Part shown: piece after piece, positions 16,671 through 25,264 of the stretch | Layout: every line of letters starts with the position of its first letter | How positions within the stretch are numbered: position 1 is the stretch's first letter | Source of the DNA: CAZQEZ01 sp964592475 | GTDB lineage: Bacteria; Bacteroidota; Bacteroidia; Cytophagales; Cyclobacteriaceae | NCBI GenBank assembly: GCA_964592475.1 | Contig: CAZQEZ010000048.1 | Location: forward strand, 1-30,613 | Length of the DNA: 30,613 nt | Reading direction: 5' to 3' | Notes under the pieces: generated by a model | The model's input: the letters and a program-made list of their open reading frames with translations, nothing else | Database searches by the model: none | Told to the model about the DNA's origin: nothing | Translations under genes and position numbers: made by a program

Positions 16671-17099
16671 TTAATTTAGGTGTATGTCGGCAATTTTCTT
16701 TTGAATGTCTCGTGCATCAAAATTTAAATCTTGCTCTTTGCCTACTTTTAATGTTTTTATATAATACTCTAATGCTTTGTCAGGCAAGTTATTTCTTACA
16801 TAATAATCTCCTTTTAATTCAAGGTTGTAAGCAGTTTCTTTGATTTCTATAGAAGTATCAAGCCACCCAGCCGCTTCTTTTAAATTTACACCTTTGTTAA
16901 TACACTTCTCAGCTGCTTTAGCAAAAGTCATCCAATCGTCTGGTGCTGCTTCTTCTACTAATTCTCGTGCTTTTAATGTCGTTTTGTCTGCTTTTTCATC
17001 ACCATCTTTATCTTGAATTGCGATAGGATTGGAAAATGTAAAGCTCATTAGAGAAATACTGATAATTCCTAAAGTCAAAATTAAATTTCTGTTTTTCAT
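16671..17099 (-). CDS. Exported TPR-like protein of unknown function
   Basis: From the ATG at 17099 the protein has 143 residues: a signal peptide (MKNRNLILTLGIISISLMSF, then TFSNPIA), a charged linker (QDKDGDEKADKT) and a helical region. In it, EKCINKGVNLKEAAGWLDTSI and LKGDYYVRNNLPDKALEYY (residues ~105-125) have the small-large spacing of a tetratricopeptide repeat. It resembles small periplasmic TPR proteins of Bacteroidota, but no named family is claimed. An in-frame ATG at 17210 would put 37 basic, non-signal residues in front, so the later start is preferred. It faces the ferredoxin gene across a shared terminator. Confidence 0.65.
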   Translation of the reverse strand: MKNRNLILTLGIISISLMSFTFSNPIAIQDKDGDEKADKTTLKARELVEEAAPDDWMTFAKAAEKCINKGVNLKEAAGWLDTSIEIKETAYNLELKGDYYVRNNLPDKALEYYIKTLKVGKEQDLNFDARDIQKKIADIHLN

Positions 17100-17255
17100 C
17101 GTTAAAAAATTTATAGTTTCCACATTTAATATTTTCAAAATTTTATGCATGCGTCTATTGTTAGGCATAACACGTGCCAAAAGAGATAATATTTTTAAAA
17201 AGGCCCACAAAGACCATATGAGCGTATAAATAACTATTGCCTGAAGCGAAGCTAT

Positions 17256-17357
17256 ATGAAACTGTACGAATTAGAACAATTGATGCACGCCAATGAACAA
17301 AAAATTGCCTTGAAAAACATCATTAGAAAAGAAATTAAGAAACCACTTTTTCTTTAA
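17256..17357 (+). CDS. Possible 33-residue small protein or gene remnant (doubtful)
   Basis: ATG frame of 33 codons, MKLYELEQLMHANEQKIALK then a basic tail, ending inside the 3' end of the convergent cvpA gene (overlap 23 nt). The amphipathic, glutamate/lysine-rich start looks coding-like. It may be the 5' end of a gene whose remainder was lost. No family is recognised and chance is possible. Confidence 0.2.
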   Translation: MKLYELEQLMHANEQKIALKNIIRKEIKKPLFL

Positions 17358-17859
17358 GTGTTTCAAATAGTTGCTTGAGGAATGGAAAATAATCATTGAA
17401 AAAATCAAAAACAGCTGGTGCTACCGGTGCGATGATTGGATACATAAAACTATCAGATGATTGCTCTGCCACGAATTGAACATTCAGGGTTTCAAATATT
17501 AGCAATACCACACTTAGACCAAAAGACCACTTGGCAATACCTAATAAAGCACCTCCTAAATTATCAAAACTACCGATAATAGTCATGTCAATTACTTTTT
17601 TAAGTAACTTGCCTAAAATATTTACCAAAATAAGAATACCGATAAAAATAAGAATAAACGCGATAAAAGGTACAAACTGACTATAGCTTTCCATATATTG
17701 ATTGAGAATTTGTACCCCCCAATGCAAAAGCTTGAACCCGCCAATGATGGCCAGTAAAAATGCCAGCAAACCAATAATTTCCAGTATTAACCCTTTTTTA
17801 TAACCTTGATAAGCACCAAAGCCAATAAGCACCAGCATAATAATATCAATTACTTGCAA
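17335..17859 (-). CDS. cvpA: CvpA family inner-membrane protein
   Basis: Colicin V production-type membrane protein, 174 residues, with four predicted transmembrane helices: residues ~3-20 (IIMLVLIGFGAY), 26-44 (LILEIIGLLAFLLAIIGG), 63-82 (FVPFIAFILIFIGILILV) and ~103-122. The family N-terminus xxVIDIIxLVxxxxGAYxGxKKGL is intact from a TTG start at 17859. The next ATG would cut into it, so TTG is chosen. FDNLGGALLGIAKW is the conserved loop before the last helix. It follows the YqeY gene after 8 nt, suggesting an operon. Its function in envelope biology is not well defined. Confidence 0.88.
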   Translation of the reverse strand: MQVIDIIMLVLIGFGAYQGYKKGLILEIIGLLAFLLAIIGGFKLLHWGVQILNQYMESYSQFVPFIAFILIFIGILILVNILGKLLKKVIDMTIIGSFDNLGGALLGIAKWSFGLSVVLLIFETLNVQFVAEQSSDSFMYPIIAPVAPAVFDFFNDYFPFLKQLFETLKEKVVS

Positions 17860-17867
17860 TGTCCGTG

Positions 17868-18317
17868 TTAGCTTAATTCTTTTTTTACAATCTCAGAAAT
17901 TCTCTTTCCGTCGGCTTTGCCTGCAAGTGTTTTGCTAGCAATTCCCATTACTTTGCCCATATCCCTCATGCCGGAAGCACCAACCTGATTGATAATGTTT
18001 TTAACTTCTTTACTTAATTCTTCATCAGATAGTTGCTTGGGCAAGTACCTTTCAATAATACTCAATTCAGACTCCTCCTTTTCGGCCAGTTCAGGTCTAT
18101 CTTGTTGCCGATATACATCTGCCGACTCTTTTCTTTGCTTGGCAGCTTTACTCAATAGTTTAATTTCATCAGCTTCACTAAGTTCTTTATTAGCAGAAGA
18201 CTCCGTTTGTGCCAACAAGATCATAGATTTAATGCTGCGGAGGGTAGTTAATTCATCTTTATTTTTTTGAAGCATTGCTTGCTTCATATCAGCCTCAATT
18301 TTGCTTTTTAAACTCAT
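17868..18317 (-). CDS. GatB/YqeY domain protein
   Basis: A 149-residue cytoplasmic protein of the YqeY family, related to the tail domain of the GatB amidotransferase subunit that contacts tRNA. MSLKSKIEADMKQAMLQKNK is the usual N-terminus. ERYLPKQLSDEELSKEVKNI and GASGMRDMGKVMGIASKTL are the conserved C-terminal blocks, ending in ADGKRISEIVKKEL. An upstream in-frame ATG (18404) would add 29 residues that cross the gldJ terminator hairpin, so 18317 is used. The biological role of stand-alone YqeY is unproven; a tRNA-related one is inferred from the domain. Confidence 0.9.
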   Translation of the reverse strand: MSLKSKIEADMKQAMLQKNKDELTTLRSIKSMILLAQTESSANKELSEADEIKLLSKAAKQRKESADVYRQQDRPELAEKEESELSIIERYLPKQLSDEELSKEVKNIINQVGASGMRDMGKVMGIASKTLAGKADGKRISEIVKKELS

Positions 18318-18379
18318 TTGATTAAAAATTTTATACCAGGCAAAATTACAAAAAATATGAGCAAATATACTTTGCAATA

Positions 18380-18416
18380 GGGGAAAAAGAAAAGCCTCTG
18401 ACAAATCGGAGGCTTT
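18380..18416 (-). terminator. Terminator after the gldJ-like gene
   Basis: On the minus strand AAAGCCTC and GAGGCTTT (plus-strand 18391-18416) form a perfect 8-bp stem with a 10-nt loop, followed by TTCTTTTTCCCC. It separates the gldJ-like gene from yqeY-cvpA. Confidence 0.85.
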
Positions 18417-18441
18417 AAATTAAGGATATTTTTTTATTTTT

Positions 18442-19641
18442 TTAATAATTAGATCCTGCTCTAATCATGGCACTACGAAAACCGATAGTAGCAGTAGCTG
18501 AATCTTCATCAAGGAACCTTCGAGTACCTGGTGATAGCCAGTAAGCTACATCTTTCCAGGATCCACCTTTATATACTCGTATCTGATCATTGATAAGCGA
18601 ATTGTACGATTCAAAATCATATTTATCCTGCTCATCCAAAAAGCCGTCTCTTCTTACCGGATTCAAATCTTCTACATCTTGAAATGAAAGTGGACGATAG
18701 ACATCCCATACCCATTCGTTCACGTTGCCTGCCATGTTATACAAACCAAAGTCATTTGGAGGGTACTCATATATATAAGAGGTAATCATAGAACCATCAT
18801 TCAATTTACCGGCTATACCGGCATAGTCACCTCTACCTCTTCTAAAATTGGCCAAAAAGTGACCCATTTTTTTACCGTAAGGATTTCTCAAGGCATGGCC
18901 ATCCCAAGGATACAACCTTTTATGCGTTTGGTTTTCATCTAGCCATTGAGTGCCTATTAATGCTTGTGCAGCATATTCCCACTCCGCTTCAGTAGGCAAT
19001 CGATAATCAGGAAGCACTACTCCAGTTTCCAAAGGAATTCTTCCACCTGTTTCCGCAGGCATCTCTTCCAGACCAGACTCTTCATATAGCTTCATATTTA
19101 CAACTCTGGTACGCCATTTACAATAGTCTACCGCTTGTTTCCAGGTAACACCAACTACAGGGAAAAACCTGAATCCAGGATAGCGAAGATAATGATCTAC
19201 ATAAGGGTCGTTATGTGCAAGCCTTTCTCTCCACACAGTAGTATCTGGTAATGCACTTTCAAAAAATTCCCTTGAAGAGTCAATTTTTACATAATACAGA
19301 TATTCTAACCAATGGACATTGGCAACTTCTGTTTCGTCCATATAAAATGAAGCTACGGTTACCGTTCTTTCCAGATTGTCACGAGAAGACAATAAATCTT
19401 CTTCATAAGAACCTAATACAGTACGGCCTCCTTCAATAAACACCAAATTGGGACCTTCGGGCTGACCACGAAAATCAGCAACCTGGAACCCTTCGTCATC
19501 ATTGTATTCCAAACCAGTAGCGGTACTCATAGTGCCCGGACTGTTTGCAGTAGGGCGATTTCCCTTTGAGCAGGAAAACAACAAAAAAGCAACGAAAGCA
19601 AAATATATTGCCCCCTTAAAATAACACACAAATTTTCTCAT
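18442..19641 (-). CDS. gldJ: Gliding/type IX secretion lipoprotein GldJ-like (FGE-sulfatase fold)
   Basis: A 399-residue lipoprotein: residues 1-23 form a lipoprotein signal with lipobox LFS-C at Cys24 (FLLFSCSKG). A formylglycine-generating-enzyme/SUMF1-like domain follows at ~65-395. Blocks typical of GldJ are STATGLEYNDDEGFQVADF, PNLVFIEGGRTVLGS, VTVASFYMDETEVANVHW, ALPDTTVWRERLAHNDPYV and VVGVTWKQAVDYCKWR. YRLPTEAEWEYAAQA and MAGNVNEWVWD are general FGE blocks. GldJ is an outer-membrane lipoprotein required for gliding and for stability of other Gld components. GldK has the same fold but is normally followed by gldLMN, which are absent here. It is monocistronic, with its own terminator. 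Confidence 0.78.
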   Translation of the reverse strand: MRKFVCYFKGAIYFAFVAFLLFSCSKGNRPTANSPGTMSTATGLEYNDDEGFQVADFRGQPEGPNLVFIEGGRTVLGSYEEDLLSSRDNLERTVTVASFYMDETEVANVHWLEYLYYVKIDSSREFFESALPDTTVWRERLAHNDPYVDHYLRYPGFRFFPVVGVTWKQAVDYCKWRTRVVNMKLYEESGLEEMPAETGGRIPLETGVVLPDYRLPTEAEWEYAAQALIGTQWLDENQTHKRLYPWDGHALRNPYGKKMGHFLANFRRGRGDYAGIAGKLNDGSMITSYIYEYPPNDFGLYNMAGNVNEWVWDVYRPLSFQDVEDLNPVRRDGFLDEQDKYDFESYNSLINDQIRVYKGGSWKDVAYWLSPGTRRFLDEDSATATIGFRSAMIRAGSNY

Positions 19642-19866
19642 AACCTGTTTTTAAATTTATTCGATAGACCTATTCGGATACTAATATTAACTTATTAAAT
19701 ACTGTTTTATTATACACGCGTTAAATATCTCCTGCTAAGATCGACAATATTTATTTTTAATAATATCGAAATACAGGTAAAAAATGATTGATGTAATAAA
19801 ATTACATTTATTTACTCATTTTGATCTATTGCTAATTTAATTTACGATAATAGTTCTCATTCCTGC
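19642..19866. other. Spacer between mfd and gldJ-like gene with a 7-bp inverted repeat
   Basis: ATGTAAT (19791-19797) and ATTACAT (19801-19807) are perfect complements around AAA. On the minus strand the repeat is followed by CAATCATTTTTT, so it may be a weak mfd terminator. No clear promoter for gldJ was found in the rest. Confidence 0.4.
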
Positions 19867-22800
19867 TTATCGCGTATCCTCCATGATTTGCATTATTTTA
19901 AAGCCATCATCAATAGTCGCTACATTTTCAACAGTAAGCACAAGCCGTTTTTTATATTCTTTAAGCTTACTTCTTTTCGTATGCTTTTGCACAAATTGCA
20001 GCACTTTATCAAAGGCCGGTGATTTATAGTAGGTCTCCGTATCGCTGGGTGGAAAATAACATTTTAAAACTTCATTCTTAAGCATAAGGCGCTCTGCACC
20101 CAACTTTTCAGCTAACCAACGTAGTCTTACACTCTGTATTAAATCACTTACTGGATCAGGATATTTACCAAACCGGTCTATCATTGACTTTATGAAACTT
20201 TGAAGCTCCTCTTCATTTTTAATGTTATCCAAAGTGGAATAAAGGCGAAGACGTTCTGAAATACTACTTACATAATCTTCAGGAATCAAAATCTCAAGGT
20301 CAGTTTCTATATTACAATCAGTTACAAATTGTTTTGTGTCTACTTTTAACTCGTTAATAAATAAATCACGAAACTCAGTAGCTTTTAATTCCTGAACCGT
20401 TTCGTCCAGGATTTTATGGTAAGTTTCAAACCCAAGGTCATTAATAAATCCGCTCTGCTCTGCCCCTAATAAATTACCTGCACCTCTGATATCCAAATCT
20501 CTCATGGCTACTTTAAACCCATCACCCAATTCAGAGAATTCTTCTAAAGTGCTTAGTCTTTTTCGAGCATCGCCACTAAGATGAATGGTAGGTGGTGTAA
20601 GTAAATAACAAAAGGCTTTTTTATTGGATCGCCCTACCCTACCGCGCATTTGATGTAAATCTGACAAACCGAAATTTTGAGCCTGATTAATGATAATAGT
20701 ATTGGCATTTGGAATATCCAAACCGGATTCTACAATATTGGTACTTACCAATACATCGTAATCCCCTTCAATAAATCGAACCATCACTTTCTCCAGTTTT
20801 TTACCATCCATCTGCCCATGCGCTATTCCCACTCGGGCTTCAGGCACTAATTTCATAATTAAATTGGCTTGACTTTCAATATCTTTTACCCGGTTATGAA
20901 TATAGAATACCTGTCCACCTCTTCTTAATTCATAGCTAATCGAATCACGCATCAATTCCTGGTTGGCTACATGAATTTCTGTAGTAACCGGTTGTCTGTT
21001 AGGGGGGGCAGTAGCTATTACCGAGAGATCGCGAGCTCCCATCAATGAAAATTGCAAAGTACGTGGGATAGGTGTAGCGGTAAGGGTAAGCACATCCACG
21101 TTCACCTTCATTTCCTTAATTTTTTCTTTTACTTTTACCCCAAATTTCTGCTCTTCATCAATTATTAAAAGTCCCAAATCCTTAAACACAACTTGCTTAC
21201 TTACAATCTTATGGGTTCCAATTAAGATGTTTATTTTGCCTTCCTGAAGCTTTTTTACGATTTCATTTATTTCTTTAGTAGATTTAAACCTGTTGATATA
21301 AGCAACCTCTACTTGCAAATTTGACAATCTATCTTTAAAAGTATGAAAGTGCTGCAAAGCTAAAATGGTGGTAGGCACTAGCACTGCTGCCTGTTTGCCA
21401 TCAGCACAAGCTTTCATGGCAGCCCTTATGGCCACTTCTGTTTTCCCAAAACCTACATCTCCACAAACAAGCCGGTCCATCGGGTGCGGTTGTTCCATAT
21501 CTGATTTCACGGCCATGGTTGCTTTAGCCTGATCAGGCGTATCTTCATAAATGAAGGATGACTCCAGCTCTGCCTGTAAAAAACTATCCGAAGAAAAACC
21601 AAATCCGTTAGCGGCTTTTCGCTTGGCATACAAGCTGATCAAGTCTTTGGCAATATCCTGAACGTTTTTCTTGGCTTTTTTCTTCTTTATTTCCCATTCC
21701 TGGGTTCCCAATTTACTTATTGATGGGGGATTACCTTCTTTTCCGGAATATTTTGAAATTTTGTGCAAGGAATGAATACTTACGTAAAGTAAATCATCGT
21801 CACGGTAAATCAAGCGTAACATTTCCTGGTGCTTACCATTGACTTCTACTTTATCAAGACCAGCAAACTTGCCTATACCATAATCTATATGGGTTACATA
21901 ATCGCCAGTTTCCAAAGAATTAAGTTCTTTGAGTGTAAGTGCTTTAGATTTACTAAATTTATCCTTTAGCCTGTAGCGGTGGTACCTTTCAAAAAGCTGA
22001 TGATCTGTGAAGCATACCAGCTTGTTCATTTTATCTGTAAAACCTTCTCGTAAGCCTATCGTGAGACCCTTAGATTCCAGGTTAGGATCCAATTCTTCAA
22101 AAATAGTGGTAAGTCTTTCCAGTTGTTTTTCCGACTCGGCCAGCATTATGTTGGCAAATCCTGTAGCCTGGCTCTCCTGCAGCCGCTCTACTAGCAATTC
22201 AAAATTTTTATTAAAAGATGGTTGCGGTTCTGATTCAAATTTGAATGCTTCCACCGGGTTTTCGTAGAAAATATTGCCAAACTCGACTAAAGAAAAAGCC
22301 TGCAGTAATTCGGAAAAGCTAATGCTGTGTTCAAATAAATCTTCCGGCTTTAGTACGATTTTAACTCCACCCGATTTTAAAATATCTTCAAAACTTTCGT
22401 TGGCCTTATCGAAGTACGCATCAAGCGTATCTTTACATTGCTGCAAATCTTTGAACCAAATTTTACTACTACTTGGTAAAAAGTCTAAGAAAGACTGCCT
22501 CTTTTCTTCCAGAAGCTTGGTTTGCACGTTTGGAATAATGCTTATTGATTTTATATTGTCCACCGAAAGTTGTGTGGTGGGGTCAAAAGAGCGAATACTT
22601 TCTAATTCATCGCCAAAAAATTCTAACCGAAATGGCAAATCATTACCGTAGCTAAAAATATCTACAATGCCACCTCTGATTGAAAATTGACCAGCTTCAT
22701 ATACAAAATCCGACTTTTCAAAATCGTATGTTATTAATAATTCGTTGAAAAATTCTAAATCTATCTGATCGCCAACAGTAGTAGCAAATGTATTTTTCTG

Positions 22801-23247
22801 TAGTGATTTTTTATTAATCACTTTTTCTGTAAGAGCCTCGGGGTAAGTAACTACAATTTCTCCTTCCAGGGCTCGCTGATTAATTTTATTTAAGATTTCG
22901 GCCCGCATAAGCACATTGGCGTTTTCAGTTTCTTCAAACTGATAAGCTTTTTTATAAGACGCGGGCAGCATTAATATTTCCTTATTGGGAAGCAGGTTTT
23001 GCATGTCGTTAAAAAAATAAGCTGCTTCTTCCTTGTCTCGCATTATGAAAAGCTGGGTCTGTCGATTAATGCGATAAATGCTGGCTGCCACTATCGCATC
23101 AAGGCTACCGGCCAAGCCTTTGAAATGATAAACGCTTTGATTACTCGATTTTAATCTATTAGCAACAGTATTTATAAAACCATCCTGAGTATATATCTCC
23201 AGAAATTTATCTAAGGATAGCTTATGGTTAATAACAGTAGATTCCAA
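19867..23247 (-). CDS. mfd: Transcription-repair coupling factor Mfd
   Basis: DNA translocase that removes stalled RNA polymerase at lesions and recruits UvrA; 1126 residues, normal. The UvrB-like N-terminal domains cover residues ~1-330. The RNA-polymerase interaction (CarD-like) domain is near 440-510 (LETGDYVTHIDYGIGKF, Asp449). The RecG-like helicase follows, with Walker A GDVGFGKTEVA (Lys602), DEEQ box 697-700, TATPIPRTLQ and the translocation region NIVESGLDIPNANTI ... QMRGRVGRS. The C-terminal UvrA-regulatory domain covers ~1000-1120. The frame opens two codons after a TAG, so the start is TTG at 23247. It is transcribed alone and divergent from the oxidase gene. Confidence 0.96.
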   Translation of the reverse strand: MESTVINHKLSLDKFLEIYTQDGFINTVANRLKSSNQSVYHFKGLAGSLDAIVAASIYRINRQTQLFIMRDKEEAAYFFNDMQNLLPNKEILMLPASYKKAYQFEETENANVLMRAEILNKINQRALEGEIVVTYPEALTEKVINKKSLQKNTFATTVGDQIDLEFFNELLITYDFEKSDFVYEAGQFSIRGGIVDIFSYGNDLPFRLEFFGDELESIRSFDPTTQLSVDNIKSISIIPNVQTKLLEEKRQSFLDFLPSSSKIWFKDLQQCKDTLDAYFDKANESFEDILKSGGVKIVLKPEDLFEHSISFSELLQAFSLVEFGNIFYENPVEAFKFESEPQPSFNKNFELLVERLQESQATGFANIMLAESEKQLERLTTIFEELDPNLESKGLTIGLREGFTDKMNKLVCFTDHQLFERYHRYRLKDKFSKSKALTLKELNSLETGDYVTHIDYGIGKFAGLDKVEVNGKHQEMLRLIYRDDDLLYVSIHSLHKISKYSGKEGNPPSISKLGTQEWEIKKKKAKKNVQDIAKDLISLYAKRKAANGFGFSSDSFLQAELESSFIYEDTPDQAKATMAVKSDMEQPHPMDRLVCGDVGFGKTEVAIRAAMKACADGKQAAVLVPTTILALQHFHTFKDRLSNLQVEVAYINRFKSTKEINEIVKKLQEGKINILIGTHKIVSKQVVFKDLGLLIIDEEQKFGVKVKEKIKEMKVNVDVLTLTATPIPRTLQFSLMGARDLSVIATAPPNRQPVTTEIHVANQELMRDSISYELRRGGQVFYIHNRVKDIESQANLIMKLVPEARVGIAHGQMDGKKLEKVMVRFIEGDYDVLVSTNIVESGLDIPNANTIIINQAQNFGLSDLHQMRGRVGRSNKKAFCYLLTPPTIHLSGDARKRLSTLEEFSELGDGFKVAMRDLDIRGAGNLLGAEQSGFINDLGFETYHKILDETVQELKATEFRDLFINELKVDTKQFVTDCNIETDLEILIPEDYVSSISERLRLYSTLDNIKNEEELQSFIKSMIDRFGKYPDPVSDLIQSVRLRWLAEKLGAERLMLKNEVLKCYFPPSDTETYYKSPAFDKVLQFVQKHTKRSKLKEYKKRLVLTVENVATIDDGFKIMQIMEDTR

Positions 23248-23283
23248 ATTCTAGTCTTAATGATTCGTAAAAAAATACAACTA

Positions 23284-23291
23284 CAAAAATA
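23284..23291 (-). promoter_or_regulatory. Candidate -7 element for mfd
   Basis: On the minus strand TATTTTTG, an exact match to TAnnTTTG, 36 nt upstream of the TTG start. No TTTG stands at the ideal distance upstream, so the -33 element is poor. Confidence 0.35.
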
Positions 23292-23414
23292 ACATATTTA
23301 TTTTTATAAAAAGCTGAGGGTCAATAAACCAGACAACCCTCTTATCCGTTAATACTAATATTGCTTAAAATTTGAATTAATTTTTATACCTGATTATTAA
23401 ATTAATTCACTTCT

Positions 23415-23447
23415 TTTGCTTAACTTCATTCCAAAATTTTTAGTTTG
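23415..23447 (+). promoter_or_regulatory. Promoter of the oxidase subunit III operon
   Basis: TTTG (23415-23418), 21 nt, then TTAGTTTG (23440-23447), close to TTTG-N19-21-TAnnTTTG. The -7 element covers an in-frame TTG at 23445, which argues that translation starts at the ATG at 23475 instead. Confidence 0.5.
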
Positions 23448-23474
23448 CCTCGTTTGGCAATTTTCAATCAAAAA

Positions 23475-24104
23475 ATGTCTGAAGACAAACGTAACATAAA
23501 ACAAACGAAAACCAATTCCACTTTTAACAGGATAGAAAAGATTCATCCTCACAAGATGATATTGTACCTCTTTATCCTGGGAAGTTCTATTATTTTCACT
23601 TTTATGTTAGTGGCTTATTCATTTAACATGCCCACTAACAGTTTGTACCAATTTATTTTTCCAAAAGTTTTTGTAATCAGCCTGGTTATTATGATGCTAT
23701 CTAGTTTTAGCCTTTCCCATATGACCCATGCGCTTGAAAAAGAGCAGCTTTCGCGAATGAGAAATTTTATGCTTACCGCTTTTATATTAGGCTTATCATT
23801 TGCAATTTTTCAATACGTGGGCTGGCAGCAGCTCAAACAGCAAGGTTTATTTCACGCTGGTAAAGCAGCACCTACTTATCTGTATGTTATCACCGGGTTA
23901 CACTTGGTACACTTTATCAGTGCCATGATTATGCTTTCTATATACATGATAGATGTATACAGATATGAAAAAGACCCGGTAAAAATATTAATTTTTGTAA
24001 CTAACCCTTATGAAAAAACCAAATTGGAAATGCTGAATACCTATTGGCAATTTTTAAATGTTCTTTGGTTAATTCTGTTTTTTTATTTTCTATACTCACT
24101 TTAA
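23475..24104 (+). CDS. Haem-copper oxidase subunit III family protein
   Basis: A 209-residue integral membrane protein with five predicted helices: ILYLFILGSSIIFTFMLVAY, FVISLVIMMLSSF, FMLTAFILGLSFAIFQYVGW, YLYVITGLHLVHFISAMIML and FLNVLWLILFFYFLYSL. The motif GLHLVHFISAM and the closing NTYWQFLNVLW are typical of CoxC/CyoC. Subunit III stabilises proton uptake in cytochrome oxidases. No subunit I or II gene is nearby; instead two DUF4174 genes follow directly. This is therefore an orphan subunit III whose partner complex must be encoded elsewhere, or a relative with another role. An in-frame TTG 30 nt upstream is rejected because it lies in the promoter. Confidence 0.82.
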   Translation: MSEDKRNIKQTKTNSTFNRIEKIHPHKMILYLFILGSSIIFTFMLVAYSFNMPTNSLYQFIFPKVFVISLVIMMLSSFSLSHMTHALEKEQLSRMRNFMLTAFILGLSFAIFQYVGWQQLKQQGLFHAGKAAPTYLYVITGLHLVHFISAMIMLSIYMIDVYRYEKDPVKILIFVTNPYEKTKLEMLNTYWQFLNVLWLILFFYFLYSL

Positions 24105-24107
24105 TTT

Positions 24108-24533
24108 ATGTTTTTTTATTTAGCATTTTTTTCCTTTTTACATTTTTATCCCATGCAAATGCACCCTATACTAAAACCCTACCATTGGGAAAATCGAATT
24201 CTTATCACCTTTAGCCCAGATATTGGGCATCACAAATATGCTAAACAAAAGTCCATATTTTCTAATAATACTTCAGCTATAAAAGAGCGAGACCTTGTAT
24301 TGTTCGAGATATTTCCAATAAAAGGTGAAAATCCTCAGCAAAAACAAATGAGCCAACACGAGGTAGAATCATTACGTGATCATTACAATATTGACAGTAA
24401 AGAATATAAATTACTGCTAATTGGTAAAGATGGCACAGTAAAAAAGACTTATAATCAGGTTGTACCCATGGAAAATATAATTAAAGTAATAGATGCTATG
24501 CCCATGAGACAACGAGAAATGCACAAAAATTAA
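24108..24533 (+). CDS. DUF4174 family protein (first of tandem pair)
   Basis: A 141-residue protein with a hydrophobic N-terminus (MFFYLAFFSFLHF) that may be a signal or anchor, then the DUF4174 core: ENRILITFSPD at the start, VLFEIFP in the middle, YKLLLIGKDGTVKKTYNQVV and the hallmark ending IDAMPMRQREM. The strand/helix order suggests a thioredoxin- or peroxiredoxin-like fold, but there is no cysteine at all, so it is not a thiol redox enzyme. It begins 3 nt after the oxidase gene and its stop overlaps the next start (TAATG), so the three genes form one operon. The function of the family is unknown. Confidence 0.8.
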   Translation: MFFYLAFFSFLHFYPMQMHPILKPYHWENRILITFSPDIGHHKYAKQKSIFSNNTSAIKERDLVLFEIFPIKGENPQQKQMSQHEVESLRDHYNIDSKEYKLLLIGKDGTVKKTYNQVVPMENIIKVIDAMPMRQREMHKN

Positions 24534-25009
24534 TGAAATATTTAATGCCACTTTATTTAATCTTGTTTACGCTAGGCACTACCATGGCTCAGGAAAGCGT
24601 GAGAGATACCCTGAGCAGTGAAACTTTTTTACCAAAACTATACAACCACGACAAACGCGTTTTCCTGCTATTTAGCCCGTCCAAAAAAGATAATAGATAT
24701 GAAGAGCAAATGAATATTCTTCTCAGTAACCGGGACATACTCACCGAGGCCGGAGTAGCTTTGTACAAAATATTCCCTAAAGAAGGTCTTACTCCGCTAA
24801 ATAAAAATTTAGCTACTGCCAATGTACTTAAGATGAGGCAGCAATTTAATATTGAAAAAAATGAGTTTGCTTTTATGTATGTAACGGTGAACGGAACTGT
24901 ACAAATGAAACAGAAAGAGGTTATCGATATCGAGAGTTTACTTACCGTACTTGATACCACAACTTACTTCAGCCCAGCATATGAATTCAAACCCAACGAG
25001 TATCGCTAA
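24533..25009 (+). CDS. DUF4174-like exported protein (second of tandem pair)
   Basis: A 158-residue protein with a clear signal peptide (MKYLMPLYLILFTLGTTMAQ) and a domain that aligns by eye to the preceding gene along its length: KRVFLLFSPSKKDNRYEEQM versus NRILITFSPD, ALYKIFPKEG versus VLFEIFPIKG, MRQQFNIEKNEFAFMYVTVN versus LRDHYNIDSKEYKLLLIGKD. It lacks the MPMRQREM ending and has no cysteine. It is evidently a diverged tandem duplicate, translated by stop/start overlap with its neighbour. Function unknown. Confidence 0.72.
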   Translation: MKYLMPLYLILFTLGTTMAQESVRDTLSSETFLPKLYNHDKRVFLLFSPSKKDNRYEEQMNILLSNRDILTEAGVALYKIFPKEGLTPLNKNLATANVLKMRQQFNIEKNEFAFMYVTVNGTVQMKQKEVIDIESLLTVLDTTTYFSPAYEFKPNEYR

Positions 25010-25264
25010 AAAAACTCTTGTTTCAGATTGATAACATTATTGGCTGGTTTTTTCTTAAATTATAAAAAGAAACCAATATGTTAAAACAAAGCATAAAACT
25101 TATTTCCGCAATAGTATTTAACAAGTGCACTTATAGAATTTTATTTCATAAGCAAGTATGGAATTTTATAGGAATCAAATTGAAAAAAAGTTTCAATAAA
25201 AGAAGTAATAATATCTTTTCATGGCAATAACTCTTTAATTTTGCCTTACCTTATAAGAGAAGCT

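Noticed and set aside
23316..23341. GAGGGT...ACCCTC inverted repeat between mfd and the oxidase gene as a terminator
   Set aside because: It lies between divergent genes, has a 14-nt loop and no T-run; at most a weak operator, not enough to annotate.
25078..25230. 50-codon ATG frame upstream of the DUF3108 gene
   Set aside because: Basic, Asn/Lys/Ile/Phe-rich composition as expected from random AT-rich DNA, with no signal or motif.
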